Positions 34,067-42,178 of a stretch of 64,000 bases of DNA are shown here, in pieces. Location of the stretch: NCBI GenBank assembly GCA_007693385.1, contig REDR01000131.1:1-64000 (forward strand), given 5' to 3'. Under the pieces are notes generated by a model that was given only the letters and a program-made list of their open reading frames with translations, was not told the origin of the DNA and made no database searches. This DNA is from Anaerolineaceae bacterium. Its GTDB lineage: Bacteria; Chloroflexota; Anaerolineae; Aggregatilineales; Phototrophicaceae. The position numbers were made by a program, and so were the translations under genes. Numbering within the stretch: position 1 is the stretch's first letter; every line of letters begins with the position of its first letter.

Positions 34067-34948
34067 TTATGTGGCGCGGCGATAGTCTTCAACCAGCGCC
34101 CCCAGTATCGCCTCCCAATGCTCGAAGAAGGCGAAATGCCCGCCGCCCTCCATGAAGTACGGTGTGGTGTTGGGCAATACTTTCTCATAATATTGCCCCA
34201 TCTGTAGCGGCGTTAATGTGTCATATTGCCAGTACCACAGATGAACCGGCGCGGTGATCGCGTTGAGTGGAATCGCCCATTTACCAACGATCATCTTGGC
34301 CTCATGTACCCAGCCGCGCACGCCGTCGCGCACCGCCTCCCCGCGCCAACCGCGCACCTGTTCGGCGTATTGCGGCTGTTGCAGGATGGCTTGATCGTAC
34401 TCATTCGCCCGCAGAAGCACGTTATGCCATGCGCGGGTCGGATTGCGCGATTCGGAGCGCATCTGCAACGACATCAGCAGGCGCAAAAGCGGGCGCGGCC
34501 AGCGCGATGTCTGGTAGGCGATGCGATAATCTTCGGCCACATTATCCAGCCCGCCCGGACGATCTAGCGGCGCGACGCCACTGATGATCGCGCCGACTTT
34601 GACGCGCTCCCGCAGGGCGTAGGCCGTCGCGGTCACGTAGGGCGCACCCGCCGAAATACCCATCACGCCGAAATGCGCGATCTTCAGCGCGTCGGCCAGT
34701 TGCGCGATGTCGTCGCCCATGTCCAGATAGCGCCGCTTCTTCTGGAAATCCGACAGGCCATAGCCCGGACGATCCGGCGTGATGAGCTTGACGCCCAGCC
34801 TGTCCGCGATGTTCTCGTCGGGGTGGCGCATGTAGCGCGATCCGGGGTTGCCGTGAAACAGAAAGACGGGCACGCCGTCCGCCGCGCCGTGTACGGTATA
34901 CGCCAGCGTCCGCCCGTCTTTCAGCGTCAATGTGTCCTCATGATTCAC
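34067..34948 (-). CDS. Alpha/beta hydrolase
   Basis: 293 residues. [12 protein letters not shown] supplies the oxyanion hole, [11 protein letters not shown] the nucleophile elbow Ser, YDTLTP the acid and GGGHFAFFE the catalytic His, so the triad is complete. The fold is like haloalkane dehalogenase/esterase relatives; the substrate is unknown. It overlaps the trpB stop by 4 bp (ATGA), so it is translated with the trp operon. There is no signal peptide. Confidence 0.88.
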   Translation of the reverse strand: MNHEDTLTLKDGRTLAYTVHGAADGVPVFLFHGNPGSRYMRHPDENIADRLGVKLITPDRPGYGLSDFQKKRRYLDMGDDIAQLADALKIAHFGVMGISAGAPYVTATAYALRERVKVGAIISGVAPLDRPGGLDNVAEDYRIAYQTSRWPRPLLRLLMSLQMRSESRNPTRAWHNVLLRANEYDQAILQQPQYAEQVRGWRGEAVRDGVRGWVHEAKMIVGKWAIPLNAITAPVHLWYWQYDTLTPLQMGQYYEKVLPNTTPYFMEGGGHFAFFEHWEAILGALVEDYRRAT

Positions 34949-36180
34949 GGATTCAGCACCTCCATCACGGTGTCGAGGTCTTTATCGCCGCGCCCGGATA
35001 GATTCACCAGAATGATGCTATCCGGTGGCATGGTCGGCGCTCGCTTGATGACTTCGGCGATGGCGTGGGCACTCTCCAGCGCGGGGATGATGCCTTCGGT
35101 CTGGCTGAGCGTCTGGAATGCTGATAGCGTCTCGGAGTCGGTGGCGTAGGTGTAATGGGCGCGTTCCATCTGGCGCAGGTAGGCATGTTCCGGGCCGACG
35201 GACGCATAATCTAATCCGGCGCTGATGCTGTGCGTGTTCATGATGTTGCCGTCGCTGGTCTGCATCACATAAGAGCGCGTGCCCTGCAACACGCCGGGAC
35301 GACTGACATCGAGATCGGCGAAGCGTGCCGCGTGTTCGCCGCCGATGATGCCGCGTCCGCCCGCCTCCACGCCGATCAAGTCGATCTGCTCATCGTCGCG
35401 GAAAGCATGAAATAGCCCGATGGCGTTACTGCCGCCGCCGACGCAGGCGATACAGACATCCGGCAGGCGTCCGGCCTGTGCCACGATTTGCCGCCGCGCT
35501 TCGTGGCCGATGATGCTCTGGAAGTCGCGCACCATGCGCGGGTAGGGGTGCGGCCCCAGCGCCGAGCCGAGCAGGTAGAACGTGTCGCGCACGTTGGTCA
35601 CCCAGTCGCGTATCGCCTCATTGATCGCGTCTTTCAGCGTTTTACTGCCGCTTTCCACCGCGATGACCTCCGAGCCGAGTAAGCGCATCCGAAACACGTT
35701 GGGCTGTTGCCGCTTGATGTCGGTACTGCCCATGTAGACGTGGCAATCCAGCCCCAACAAAGCCGCCGCCGTCGCCGACGCGACGCCGTGCTGTCCCGCG
35801 CCGGTCTCCGCGATGACGCGCTGTTTGCCCATGCGCTTCGCCAGCAACGCCTGACCGAGCGCATTATTGATCTTGTGTGCGCCGGTATGGGCGAGGTCTT
35901 CGCGCTTGAGGTAAATCTGCGCCCCACCTAGCATTTCGCTGAGGCGTTTGGCGTGCGTTAACGGCGTCTCGCGCCCGACATACGTGCTTTGCAGATTTGC
36001 CAATTCCGCCTGAAATTCTGGATCGGCCATCGCGCCCAGATACGCCGCCTCTAATTCGTTGAGTGCAGGTACTAAGGTCTCCGGTACGAAGCGCCCGCCG
36101 AATTCACCGAAGTAGCCGCGCTCGTCCGGCACGTTGGCGGTGTTGATGTCGATGTATAAATTTCCGTCCGTCGTCGTCAT
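34945..36180 (-). CDS. trpB: Tryptophan synthase beta subunit
   Basis: 411 residues. The PLP lysine is in [15 protein letters not shown], and the [18 protein letters not shown] and [11 protein letters not shown] phosphate loops are intact. It joins indole with Ser to make Trp. It is the TrpB1 type, which pairs with TrpA. AAGGATG precedes the ATG. It lies 65 bp after trpF. Confidence 0.96.
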   Translation of the reverse strand: MTTTDGNLYIDINTANVPDERGYFGEFGGRFVPETLVPALNELEAAYLGAMADPEFQAELANLQSTYVGRETPLTHAKRLSEMLGGAQIYLKREDLAHTGAHKINNALGQALLAKRMGKQRVIAETGAGQHGVASATAAALLGLDCHVYMGSTDIKRQQPNVFRMRLLGSEVIAVESGSKTLKDAINEAIRDWVTNVRDTFYLLGSALGPHPYPRMVRDFQSIIGHEARRQIVAQAGRLPDVCIACVGGGSNAIGLFHAFRDDEQIDLIGVEAGGRGIIGGEHAARFADLDVSRPGVLQGTRSYVMQTSDGNIMNTHSISAGLDYASVGPEHAYLRQMERAHYTYATDSETLSAFQTLSQTEGIIPALESAHAIAEVIKRAPTMPPDSIILVNLSGRGDKDLDTVMEVLNP

Positions 36181-36245
36181 GATTTCATCCTTCTATCTCG
36201 TTGATCTGCTCTAACGATAAGTCGCTTTTTCTGGTGTATCACGCT

Positions 36246-36917
36246 TTAATCTCCCGCCGCATTTTTGGCCGCCGCCACGAATGCGCGTATTTTGTCATGA
36301 TCTTTGACGCCCGCCGTGCCGGATTCGACGCCGCTCGCGGTATCCACGCCCCACGGACGCAAGCCGCGCACGCGCTCCGCGACGTTGTGCGCGTTCAAGC
36401 CACCGGCCAGCATGTAGCGCGGTACCCGTTCGCCCACCGCCAGCCCGATCTCCGCGCTGATCGTCTCGCCGGTGCCGCCACGCAAGCGCGGATGGTACGC
36501 ATCGACCAGCACGGCGGGCAATCCGGCGGACTCTGGCGGAAAAGTCGGCGCGTAGTACGTCAGATCGTCCAGCGCCGCGTTCACGTCCGGCGGCTGGATC
36601 GCCTTGAACGCCGTTCCGCGCAGTTCCTTGAGCATATCGCGGGATTCGTCGCCGTGCAGTTGTGCGCCGCTCAGCCCGACCTGTCCCATGATCGCCGAGA
36701 TGCGGCTGACCGGCTCGTTGACGAATACGCCGATTAAGCGCGGGGTATCTGCGCCCGCCGCATCACGGAGCGCCGCGCATAGCGCCGTCGCGGACTCCGG
36801 CGTGATGTAGCGCGGACTGCCGCTATAGAAGTTCAGCCCGATCATATCCGCGCCCGCCTCCGTCGCCGCCAGCGCATCGGCTAGCCGCGTCACACCGCAA
36901 ATCTTGACCTGTACCAT
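36246..36917 (-). CDS. trpF: Phosphoribosylanthranilate isomerase
   Basis: 223 residues from MVQVKICGVTR, whose Cys is the catalytic base. GLNFYSGSPRYI, LSGAQLHGDES, VLVDAYHP and the phosphate-binding LAGGLNAHNV and VDTASGVES motifs follow. It isomerises PRA to CdRP. GGAGA lies 9 bases before ATG 36917; the track ATG at 36926 is only one base from that site, so I prefer the shorter form. Confidence 0.93.
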   Translation of the reverse strand: MVQVKICGVTRLADALAATEAGADMIGLNFYSGSPRYITPESATALCAALRDAAGADTPRLIGVFVNEPVSRISAIMGQVGLSGAQLHGDESRDMLKELRGTAFKAIQPPDVNAALDDLTYYAPTFPPESAGLPAVLVDAYHPRLRGGTGETISAEIGLAVGERVPRYMLAGGLNAHNVAERVRGLRPWGVDTASGVESGTAGVKDHDKIRAFVAAAKNAAGD

Positions 36918-36935
36918 ATCGCTCATTCTCCGCGC

Positions 36936-37757
36936 CTATGTTGTCTGCTCGCCGCGTGTTTGACTGCTGAATGTCCGCACGGCGGCCGGGATGTCGGGCG
37001 CTGTGACTAGCCCTTCGCCGACCAGTACCGCCCGTGCGCCTAGCTCGCCCATGCGTACCACATCAGCGCCGGACTTGATGCCGCTTTCCGCCACCAGTAC
37101 CACCTCATCGGGCAGGCCATCAGCCAGTCGCGCCGTCGTGTTCAAATCGACATCGAACGTCTTGAGATCGCGATTATTCACGCCGATCAACGTCGCGCCG
37201 ATCTTCAAAGCGCGTTCTAATTCCGCTTCGTTGTGGACTTCGACCAGCGCCGCCATGTCTAGCTCGGTGATGGTCGCGTGCAGTTCGGCCAGTTGTGTAT
37301 CATCCAGCGCGGCGACGATCAGCAGAACCGCGTCGGCATCGGCGGAACGCGCCTCAAACACCTGATACGGGTCGATGATGAAATCCTTACGCAGTACCGG
37401 CAACCGCGTCCGCCCTCTGACGTTGGTCAGGTCATCCAGATGGCCGCGAAAGAACGTCTCGTCGGTCAATACGCTGATCGCCGATGCGCCGTTAGCCTCA
37501 TACGTGGTCGCCAGTCGCACCGCGTCGAAGTCGTCCGTCAGCACGCCTTTGCTGGGCGACGCCTGCTTGACTTCTGCGATCAGCGCGACGTGCGGCTTGA
37601 CCAGCGCGGCGGCGAAATCACGCGGGGTACACGCCCGCCGCGCCGCGCCCATCATCTGATTCAGTGGCGCACGCCCCTGACGTTCGCGCACCTCTTCGAC
37701 CTTCTTCGCCAGAATTTTATCTAATATGGTATCCGTCTTGACATAAGCCACCGGCAT
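36936..37757 (-). CDS. trpC: Indole-3-glycerol phosphate synthase
   Basis: 273 residues. VALIAEVKQASPSKG holds the catalytic Glu and Lys. VLRKDFIIDPYQV, LIGVNNRDLKTF and VAESGIKSGADV complete the barrel. It closes the indole ring from CdRP. The ATG at 37757 is very close to GGGAG; the GTG at 37751 would have better spacing and is an alternative. It is a separate protein, not fused to TrpF as in enterics. Confidence 0.95.
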   Translation of the reverse strand: MPVAYVKTDTILDKILAKKVEEVRERQGRAPLNQMMGAARRACTPRDFAAALVKPHVALIAEVKQASPSKGVLTDDFDAVRLATTYEANGASAISVLTDETFFRGHLDDLTNVRGRTRLPVLRKDFIIDPYQVFEARSADADAVLLIVAALDDTQLAELHATITELDMAALVEVHNEAELERALKIGATLIGVNNRDLKTFDVDLNTTARLADGLPDEVVLVAESGIKSGADVVRMGELGARAVLVGEGLVTAPDIPAAVRTFSSQTRGEQTT

Positions 37758-37789
37758 CTCTCCCGTTTGATAAACCCGACAAACACGCG

Positions 37790-38815
37790 CTAGAATTGCT
37801 GGCTAAATTCGATCAGCGCGTCCAGTTTCGCCAGCGCCGCGCCACTGTCGATGATTTCCCGCGCCTGCTTGATGCCTTCCGCGATGTCGTCCGCTTTGCC
37901 GGCCACGTTCAGCGCCGCGCCCGCGTTGAGTATCACGACATCGCGCTTGGCGTCTTTGACTTCGCCGCGCAGGATGCCGCGCAGGATGGCGGCATTTGTC
38001 GGCGCGTCATCGCCCAGTAGCTGGTTGATATTCGCGCCCGCGAAGCCGTAATCAAGCGGGTCAAGCTCGAATGAAGTCACCACGCCGTCATCATAATAGC
38101 TGATGCGATTCGGCCCGGTGGTGGTCAATTCATCCAGCCCGCCGTAGCCACTGACTACCATCGCGCTTTTAGCGCCGAGTTCACCCAATACGTTCGCCAG
38201 CAAGTCGGTCAAGTCCGGCGCGAATACGCCCATCAATTGCCGCCGCGCCCCCGCCGGATTGGTCAACGGGCCGAGTATGTTGAAGATCGTCCGCACGCCC
38301 ATCTCGCGGCGCGGTCCGATGGCGTGGCGCATGGCGGGGTGTAGCTTCTGCGCGAACAGAAAGCCGATGCCGACTTCATCGACGCACGCGCCGACTTGCT
38401 CCGGCGTTAAATCCAGCTTCAAGCCGAGTTCGCCCAGCACATCCGCGCTACCGCATTTGCTACTGGCGGCGCGGTTGCCGTGCTTGGCGACGGGAACGCC
38501 CGCGCCCGCCGCCACAAAAGCCACCGTCGTGCTGATGTTGAATGTGCCGCTACGATCACCGCCGGTGCCGCACGTATCCAGCAAATTCACGCCCGCGTGC
38601 CGCGTCGGGACTTTTTCGGCATTGGCACGCATCGCCATCGCGCTTCCGGTTATTTCGTCCTGCGTTTCACCCTTCATGCGCAAGCCCATCAGGTAACTGC
38701 CGATCTGCGCGTCGGTAGCTCCGCCCTGCATGATCTGGTTCATCACGCCTTCCGCTTCGCTGGCTTGCAGGTGGCCGAAGCGCCCGATGAGGTCTATCGC
38801 GTTTTTGATGTCCAT
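37790..38815 (-). CDS. trpD: Anthranilate phosphoribosyltransferase
   Basis: 341 residues. The PRPP site LDTCGTGGDRSGTFNISTT, then VAKHGNRAASSKCGSADVLGELG and the Mg/anthranilate region FNILGPLTNPA are intact. It transfers phosphoribose to anthranilate. AAAGGCG lies upstream of the ATG. It lies 28 bp after trpG; there is no trpG fusion. Confidence 0.96.
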   Translation of the reverse strand: MDIKNAIDLIGRFGHLQASEAEGVMNQIMQGGATDAQIGSYLMGLRMKGETQDEITGSAMAMRANAEKVPTRHAGVNLLDTCGTGGDRSGTFNISTTVAFVAAGAGVPVAKHGNRAASSKCGSADVLGELGLKLDLTPEQVGACVDEVGIGFLFAQKLHPAMRHAIGPRREMGVRTIFNILGPLTNPAGARRQLMGVFAPDLTDLLANVLGELGAKSAMVVSGYGGLDELTTTGPNRISYYDDGVVTSFELDPLDYGFAGANINQLLGDDAPTNAAILRGILRGEVKDAKRDVVILNAGAALNVAGKADDIAEGIKQAREIIDSGAALAKLDALIEFSQQF

Positions 38816-38843
38816 ATGTCGCCTTTCGTGCTGTTGCGCGGCC

Positions 38844-39422
38844 TTATACCGCCAAAAACTGATTTTCCATGAAGTTCTTCAGGATGCGCGGCCCGTAGCG
38901 CGTCAGGATGCTCTCCGGATGGAATTGCACGCCGATCACCGGATGCGATTCGTGCCGCAACGCCATGATGTCGCCTTCTTCGGTGAACGCGATGATCTTC
39001 AACGGGTGCGGCATCGTATCCTCTTCGACGATCAAGCTATGGTAGCGCGTGGCCTCAAACGGGCTGGGGATGCCGGTGAATAGCGGATCGTGTTTGTGAT
39101 ACACCATGCTGGTTTTGCCGTGCATCAGCTTTCCGGCTCTCGCCACGATGCCGCCGTAAGCCTGCCCGATGCATTGATGCCCCAGACACACACCAAGAAT
39201 CGGCGTGCTTTCGCCTAGCTCGCGGATGATGTCCAGCGAGATACCGCCGTCATCCGGCGTGCCCGGCCCGGGCGATATGACGATGTGTGACGGCTGATAA
39301 GCCCGCACATCGTCTAGCGTGATGTGATCGTTGCGGACGACGTGCAAATCCGCGCCCATTTCGCCCATCTGTTGCACGAGGTTATAGGTGAAACTATCGT
39401 AATTATCAATCACCAGAATCAT
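38844..39422 (-). CDS. trpG: Anthranilate/aminodeoxychorismate synthase glutamine amidotransferase
   Basis: 192 residues. The triad is visible: Cys in ILGVCLGHQCIGQAYGG, and His and Glu in VIGVQFHPESIL. The oxyanion motif is VISPGPGTPDDGG. It feeds ammonia to TrpE. No second copy is in the window, so it may also serve PabB for folate. It overlaps the altered phosphatase gene by 4 bp (ATGA), which places that gene firmly in the operon. Confidence 0.95.
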   Translation of the reverse strand: MILVIDNYDSFTYNLVQQMGEMGADLHVVRNDHITLDDVRAYQPSHIVISPGPGTPDDGGISLDIIRELGESTPILGVCLGHQCIGQAYGGIVARAGKLMHGKTSMVYHKHDPLFTGIPSPFEATRYHSLIVEEDTMPHPLKIIAFTEEGDIMALRHESHPVIGVQFHPESILTRYGPRILKNFMENQFLAV

Positions 39423-40090
39423 GATGCGTCGTCTCCTCTGACATCGGGCGGCATGTGACGGCTGACCAGCCCTTCCAGATGTGTTAGATCATTAGCGCGT
39501 ACCAGACTCCAGCCGTCGCCGTCGCGCATGATCGTCGTTACCGATGAGTTATCAAAAGACATCGCCGATAGGTCAATGTCGGGCACCAGTTGCTTGAGCA
39601 TCAAGCGGGTGGTGAACGTATGCGACAGGATGCCGACGGTTTCGTTTTTCTCGCTTTCCGCCTCATAGCGTGCCAGCAGTTCCGCTAAGAACTCTGCGAC
39701 CCGTTGCCGCACTTCTACCATCGACTCGCCGCCGGGGATTTTGTAATTCTCTGGATCGGCCAGCAATTGTGCGTATTCGTCATGATACCAGCCGTGAATT
39801 TCCGGCACGGTCAACCCTTGAAAGTACCCGATGGAGCGTTCACGCAGACGCTGATCGTATATCGGTTCAAAGCCGAGTTTCTCCGCTAGAATTTGGGCAC
39901 TCTGACGGGCGCGGCGGTTGTCACTGCTGTACAGGGCGGCTAGTCCGATGTGGCGGATGAAGTTCGCCAGCCGGTACATCTGCTGTTGGCCGAGTTCGTT
40001 GAGGGGCGCGGCCACCCAGCCCTGCCAGCGTCCGGCTAGATTCCAGTCTGTTTCGCCCGAACGGATGAACACCAAGCGTTTTAACGGCAT
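39419..40090 (-). CDS. Histidine phosphatase superfamily protein with altered catalytic motif
   Basis: 223 residues from MPLKRLVFIRSGETDWN. The fold is phosphoglycerate mutase-like: GRWQGWVAAPLNELG, YSSDNRRARQSAQIL, LRERSIGYFQGL and the C-terminal ILSHTFTTRLML. In the RHG signature the nucleophile His is replaced by Ser (RSGE; codon TCG in the sequence). The second His is kept. Ordinary phosphohistidine chemistry should be blocked, so a binding or regulatory role, or an unusual mechanism, is likely. It sits between trpE and trpG and overlaps trpG by 4 bp. A TTG at 40144 is a possible upstream start. Confidence 0.82.
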   Translation of the reverse strand: MPLKRLVFIRSGETDWNLAGRWQGWVAAPLNELGQQQMYRLANFIRHIGLAALYSSDNRRARQSAQILAEKLGFEPIYDQRLRERSIGYFQGLTVPEIHGWYHDEYAQLLADPENYKIPGGESMVEVRQRVAEFLAELLARYEAESEKNETVGILSHTFTTRLMLKQLVPDIDLSAMSFDNSSVTTIMRDGDGWSLVRANDLTHLEGLVSRHMPPDVRGDDAS

Positions 40091-40153
40091 TTTGTCTAAA
40101 AACTCCTCTTTAATAAATCGAACAACGCGCCAATCATAAACCAAATCCGCCGC

Positions 40154-41674
40154 CTACATCAGACCGCGTTCGGCGTACTCGATAGCGACGGCCAGCGCTC
40201 GCGCTTTGTTGACCGTTTCTTCGTACTCTTTGGCCGGGTCGCTATCGGCGACGATGCCCGCGCCCGCCTGTAGATAGATGCGATCACCGCGCATGACCAG
40301 CGCGCGAATGGTGATGCAGGTATCCATCGAGCCATCATAGCTGAAATAGCCCACCGCGCCGCCATACGTGCCGCGCCGCACGCCTTCTAGCTCCTCGATG
40401 ATCTCCATAGCGCGGACTTTCGGCGCTCCGCTCAGCGTACCCGCCGGAAACGTGGCGCGGAACAGGTCGAAGCCGTCGATGTTTTCGCGCACTTGCCCGT
40501 CTACCTGACTGACGATGTGCATCACATGCGAGTATAGCTCAACATTCATCATGCTCGAAACTTTGACCGTGCCATACTCACTGACGCGCCCGATGTCGTT
40601 TCGCGCCAGATCAATCAGCATGACGTGTTCGGCGCGTTCTTTCGGATCAGCGAGCAGGTCTTCGGCTAGTGCGCGGTCTTCGGCGTCGGTTTCGCCGCGT
40701 TTGCGCGTACCCGCGATGGGGCGCATGGACGCGATGCCGTCTTCCAGCCGTACCATCATCTCCGGCGATGCGCCGAGCAAGGTCATGCCGTCGCCGAAGT
40801 TCAGATAGAACATATAAGGCGATGGGTTCAGCGCCCGCACAGCGCGGTAGATGGTCAACGGGTGGGCGTTGGTGCGCCGTGTGAAGCGTTGCGATAGCAC
40901 GATCTGGAAGGCGTCGCCCGCCGCGATGTACTCTTTGGCCTGCCGAACGTTGGTCTCGAATTTTTCGCGGGTGATGTTGGACTGCATCGGCTCATCAAGC
41001 GGATTGTTGGCGTATTCCACCGGCGGCAACGGCTTGCCCAGCGCGGCCACAATCTGATCGACGCGGCGCACCGCGTCACGATAGGCGCTGTCGGGGTCGC
41101 CTTGATTGTGCGCGTTCGCCATCACGATTAATTCGTGCTTGGCGTGGTCAAAGATGACCAGCGTATCCGGCAACATGAAGGCCGCCGTCGGCATATCCAG
41201 ATCATCCTCTGCGGTCTGCGGCAGGCGCTCGAAGTAGCGCACGATGTCATAGCCGACATAGCCCACCGCGCCGCCGACCAGACGCGGCAACTTCGGCAAG
41301 CTGACCGGCGTCACGCGGTTTAACTCCGCCTTGAGCGCGTGCAACGGGTCTTCGTCTTCGGCTAGCTGGCGCGTCGTGGTCTGGCCGTCGGTGGTGTGGT
41401 GCATGGTATCGCCCTTGAAGGTGATGACCGCCTGCGGATTGACGCCGAGAAACGAATACCGCCCGACGTGTTCGCCGCCTTCCACGCTTTCCAGCAAGAA
41501 CGACACATCGCTGACTTGCGATAGCTTCATGTAGACCGATACCGGCGTTTCCAGATCGGCCAGCAGTCGCCGGTAGACCGGCACCAGATCGCCCTGTTTG
41601 AATAACTCGCCGATCTCATCGCGTGATGGCGTGATGTCGGTGCGGATTCGTCCGCTTGATTGTGTGTTCATCAT
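40154..41674 (-). CDS. trpE: Anthranilate synthase component I
   Basis: 506 residues. The Trp feedback site region SFLLESVEGGEHVGRYSF is present. The chorismate-binding domain has GDAFQIVLSQRF, IAGTRKRG, LIDLARNDIGRV and TLSGAPKVRAMEIIEELE. It makes anthranilate with TrpG. The track ORF (start 42052) reads through the leader RNA; the true start is ATG 41674 or 41671, after the terminator at 41740-41707. It is the first gene of the trp operon and under T-box control. Confidence 0.95.
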   Translation of the reverse strand: MMNTQSSGRIRTDITPSRDEIGELFKQGDLVPVYRRLLADLETPVSVYMKLSQVSDVSFLLESVEGGEHVGRYSFLGVNPQAVITFKGDTMHHTTDGQTTTRQLAEDEDPLHALKAELNRVTPVSLPKLPRLVGGAVGYVGYDIVRYFERLPQTAEDDLDMPTAAFMLPDTLVIFDHAKHELIVMANAHNQGDPDSAYRDAVRRVDQIVAALGKPLPPVEYANNPLDEPMQSNITREKFETNVRQAKEYIAAGDAFQIVLSQRFTRRTNAHPLTIYRAVRALNPSPYMFYLNFGDGMTLLGASPEMMVRLEDGIASMRPIAGTRKRGETDAEDRALAEDLLADPKERAEHVMLIDLARNDIGRVSEYGTVKVSSMMNVELYSHVMHIVSQVDGQVRENIDGFDLFRATFPAGTLSGAPKVRAMEIIEELEGVRRGTYGGAVGYFSYDGSMDTCITIRALVMRGDRIYLQAGAGIVADSDPAKEYEETVNKARALAVAIEYAERGLM

Positions 41675-41701
41675 CGTTAATATCTCATCCCCTATCCCTG
41701 A

Positions 41702-42012
41702 AAAACAAAAAACCCTCTCATCCACACAAGGACGAGAAGGCGCTCCCGCGTTGCCACCTTGTTTCATGCACGCATAATCTGCGGACATGCACTCAGTAGG
41801 TACATGCGAACATATACCCTGCGCCATGATAACGGAGCGCTCGCCGTCGCCAGCTAATGAGCGATACATGATGATCGCCTTTCGCCTGCGCAACTCCCCG
41901 GCCCATTCAGTCCGTCCGTATGTATCGCCTTTCCAGCCACCGGCGACTCTCTGGACATCGTGTGCGAACTTACTATTCCGGTTCACAGTCTTTAGCACGT
42001 ATTCAGCTAGAT
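41702..42012 (-). promoter_or_regulatory. Trp-specific T-box leader upstream of trpE
   Basis: The minus-strand leader has the main T-box parts in order. AGAGAG and a distal Stem I hairpin TCGCC/GGCGA enclose GGTGGCTGGAAA (fits the GGUG..GA loop). The specifier region CTGAATGGGCC has codon TGG (41905-41903) for Trp. The T-box AAGGTGGCAACGCGG lies at 41760-41746, whose UGGC bulge would pair with the GCCA end of tRNA-Trp (discriminator G). The leader ends in an intrinsic terminator. Uncharged tRNA-Trp should stabilise the antiterminator and allow trp transcription. The 5' boundary is approximate. Confidence 0.9.
41707..41740 (-). terminator. T-box controlled terminator before trpE
   Basis: CCTTCTCGTCC and GGATGAGAGG pair around a short TTGTGT loop with one bulge and one G-T, then GTTTTTTG. 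It begins just after the T-box sequence, as expected for the competing terminator helix. Confidence 0.88.
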
Positions 42013-42018
42013 GCTGAA

Positions 42019-42048
42019 ATGTTAACTTGAAAGGCGGCCATCTGTCAA
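42019..42048 (-). promoter_or_regulatory. Promoter of the trp operon
   Basis: TTGACA and TAACAT are separated by 18 bases on the minus strand, just before the T-box leader. The -35 is perfect and the -10 moderate. Confidence 0.65.
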
Positions 42049-42135
42049 GCATTCCGTCGGATTTGATTCTGCGCTTTGTCGATCCAAGCGTTCGGTATTC
42101 GGCAGTATTGCGGCCATTATCCGGCGGCCATTTGA

Positions 42136-42144
42136 TGTTATAAT
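42136..42144 (+). promoter_or_regulatory. Extended -10 promoter of polX
   Basis: TGTTATAAT is a perfect extended -10, 34 bases before the polX ATG at 42179. No good -35 is seen. It faces away from the trp promoter in the same spacer. Confidence 0.6.
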
Positions 42145-42178
42145 CGCTTCGTGAAGCCTGACGAACGACGGAGACGAT

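Noticed and set aside
41675-42052. Upstream 126 codons of the track ORF for trpE
   Set aside because: This stretch is the T-box leader with promoter and terminator. Family alignment of TrpE begins after 41674.
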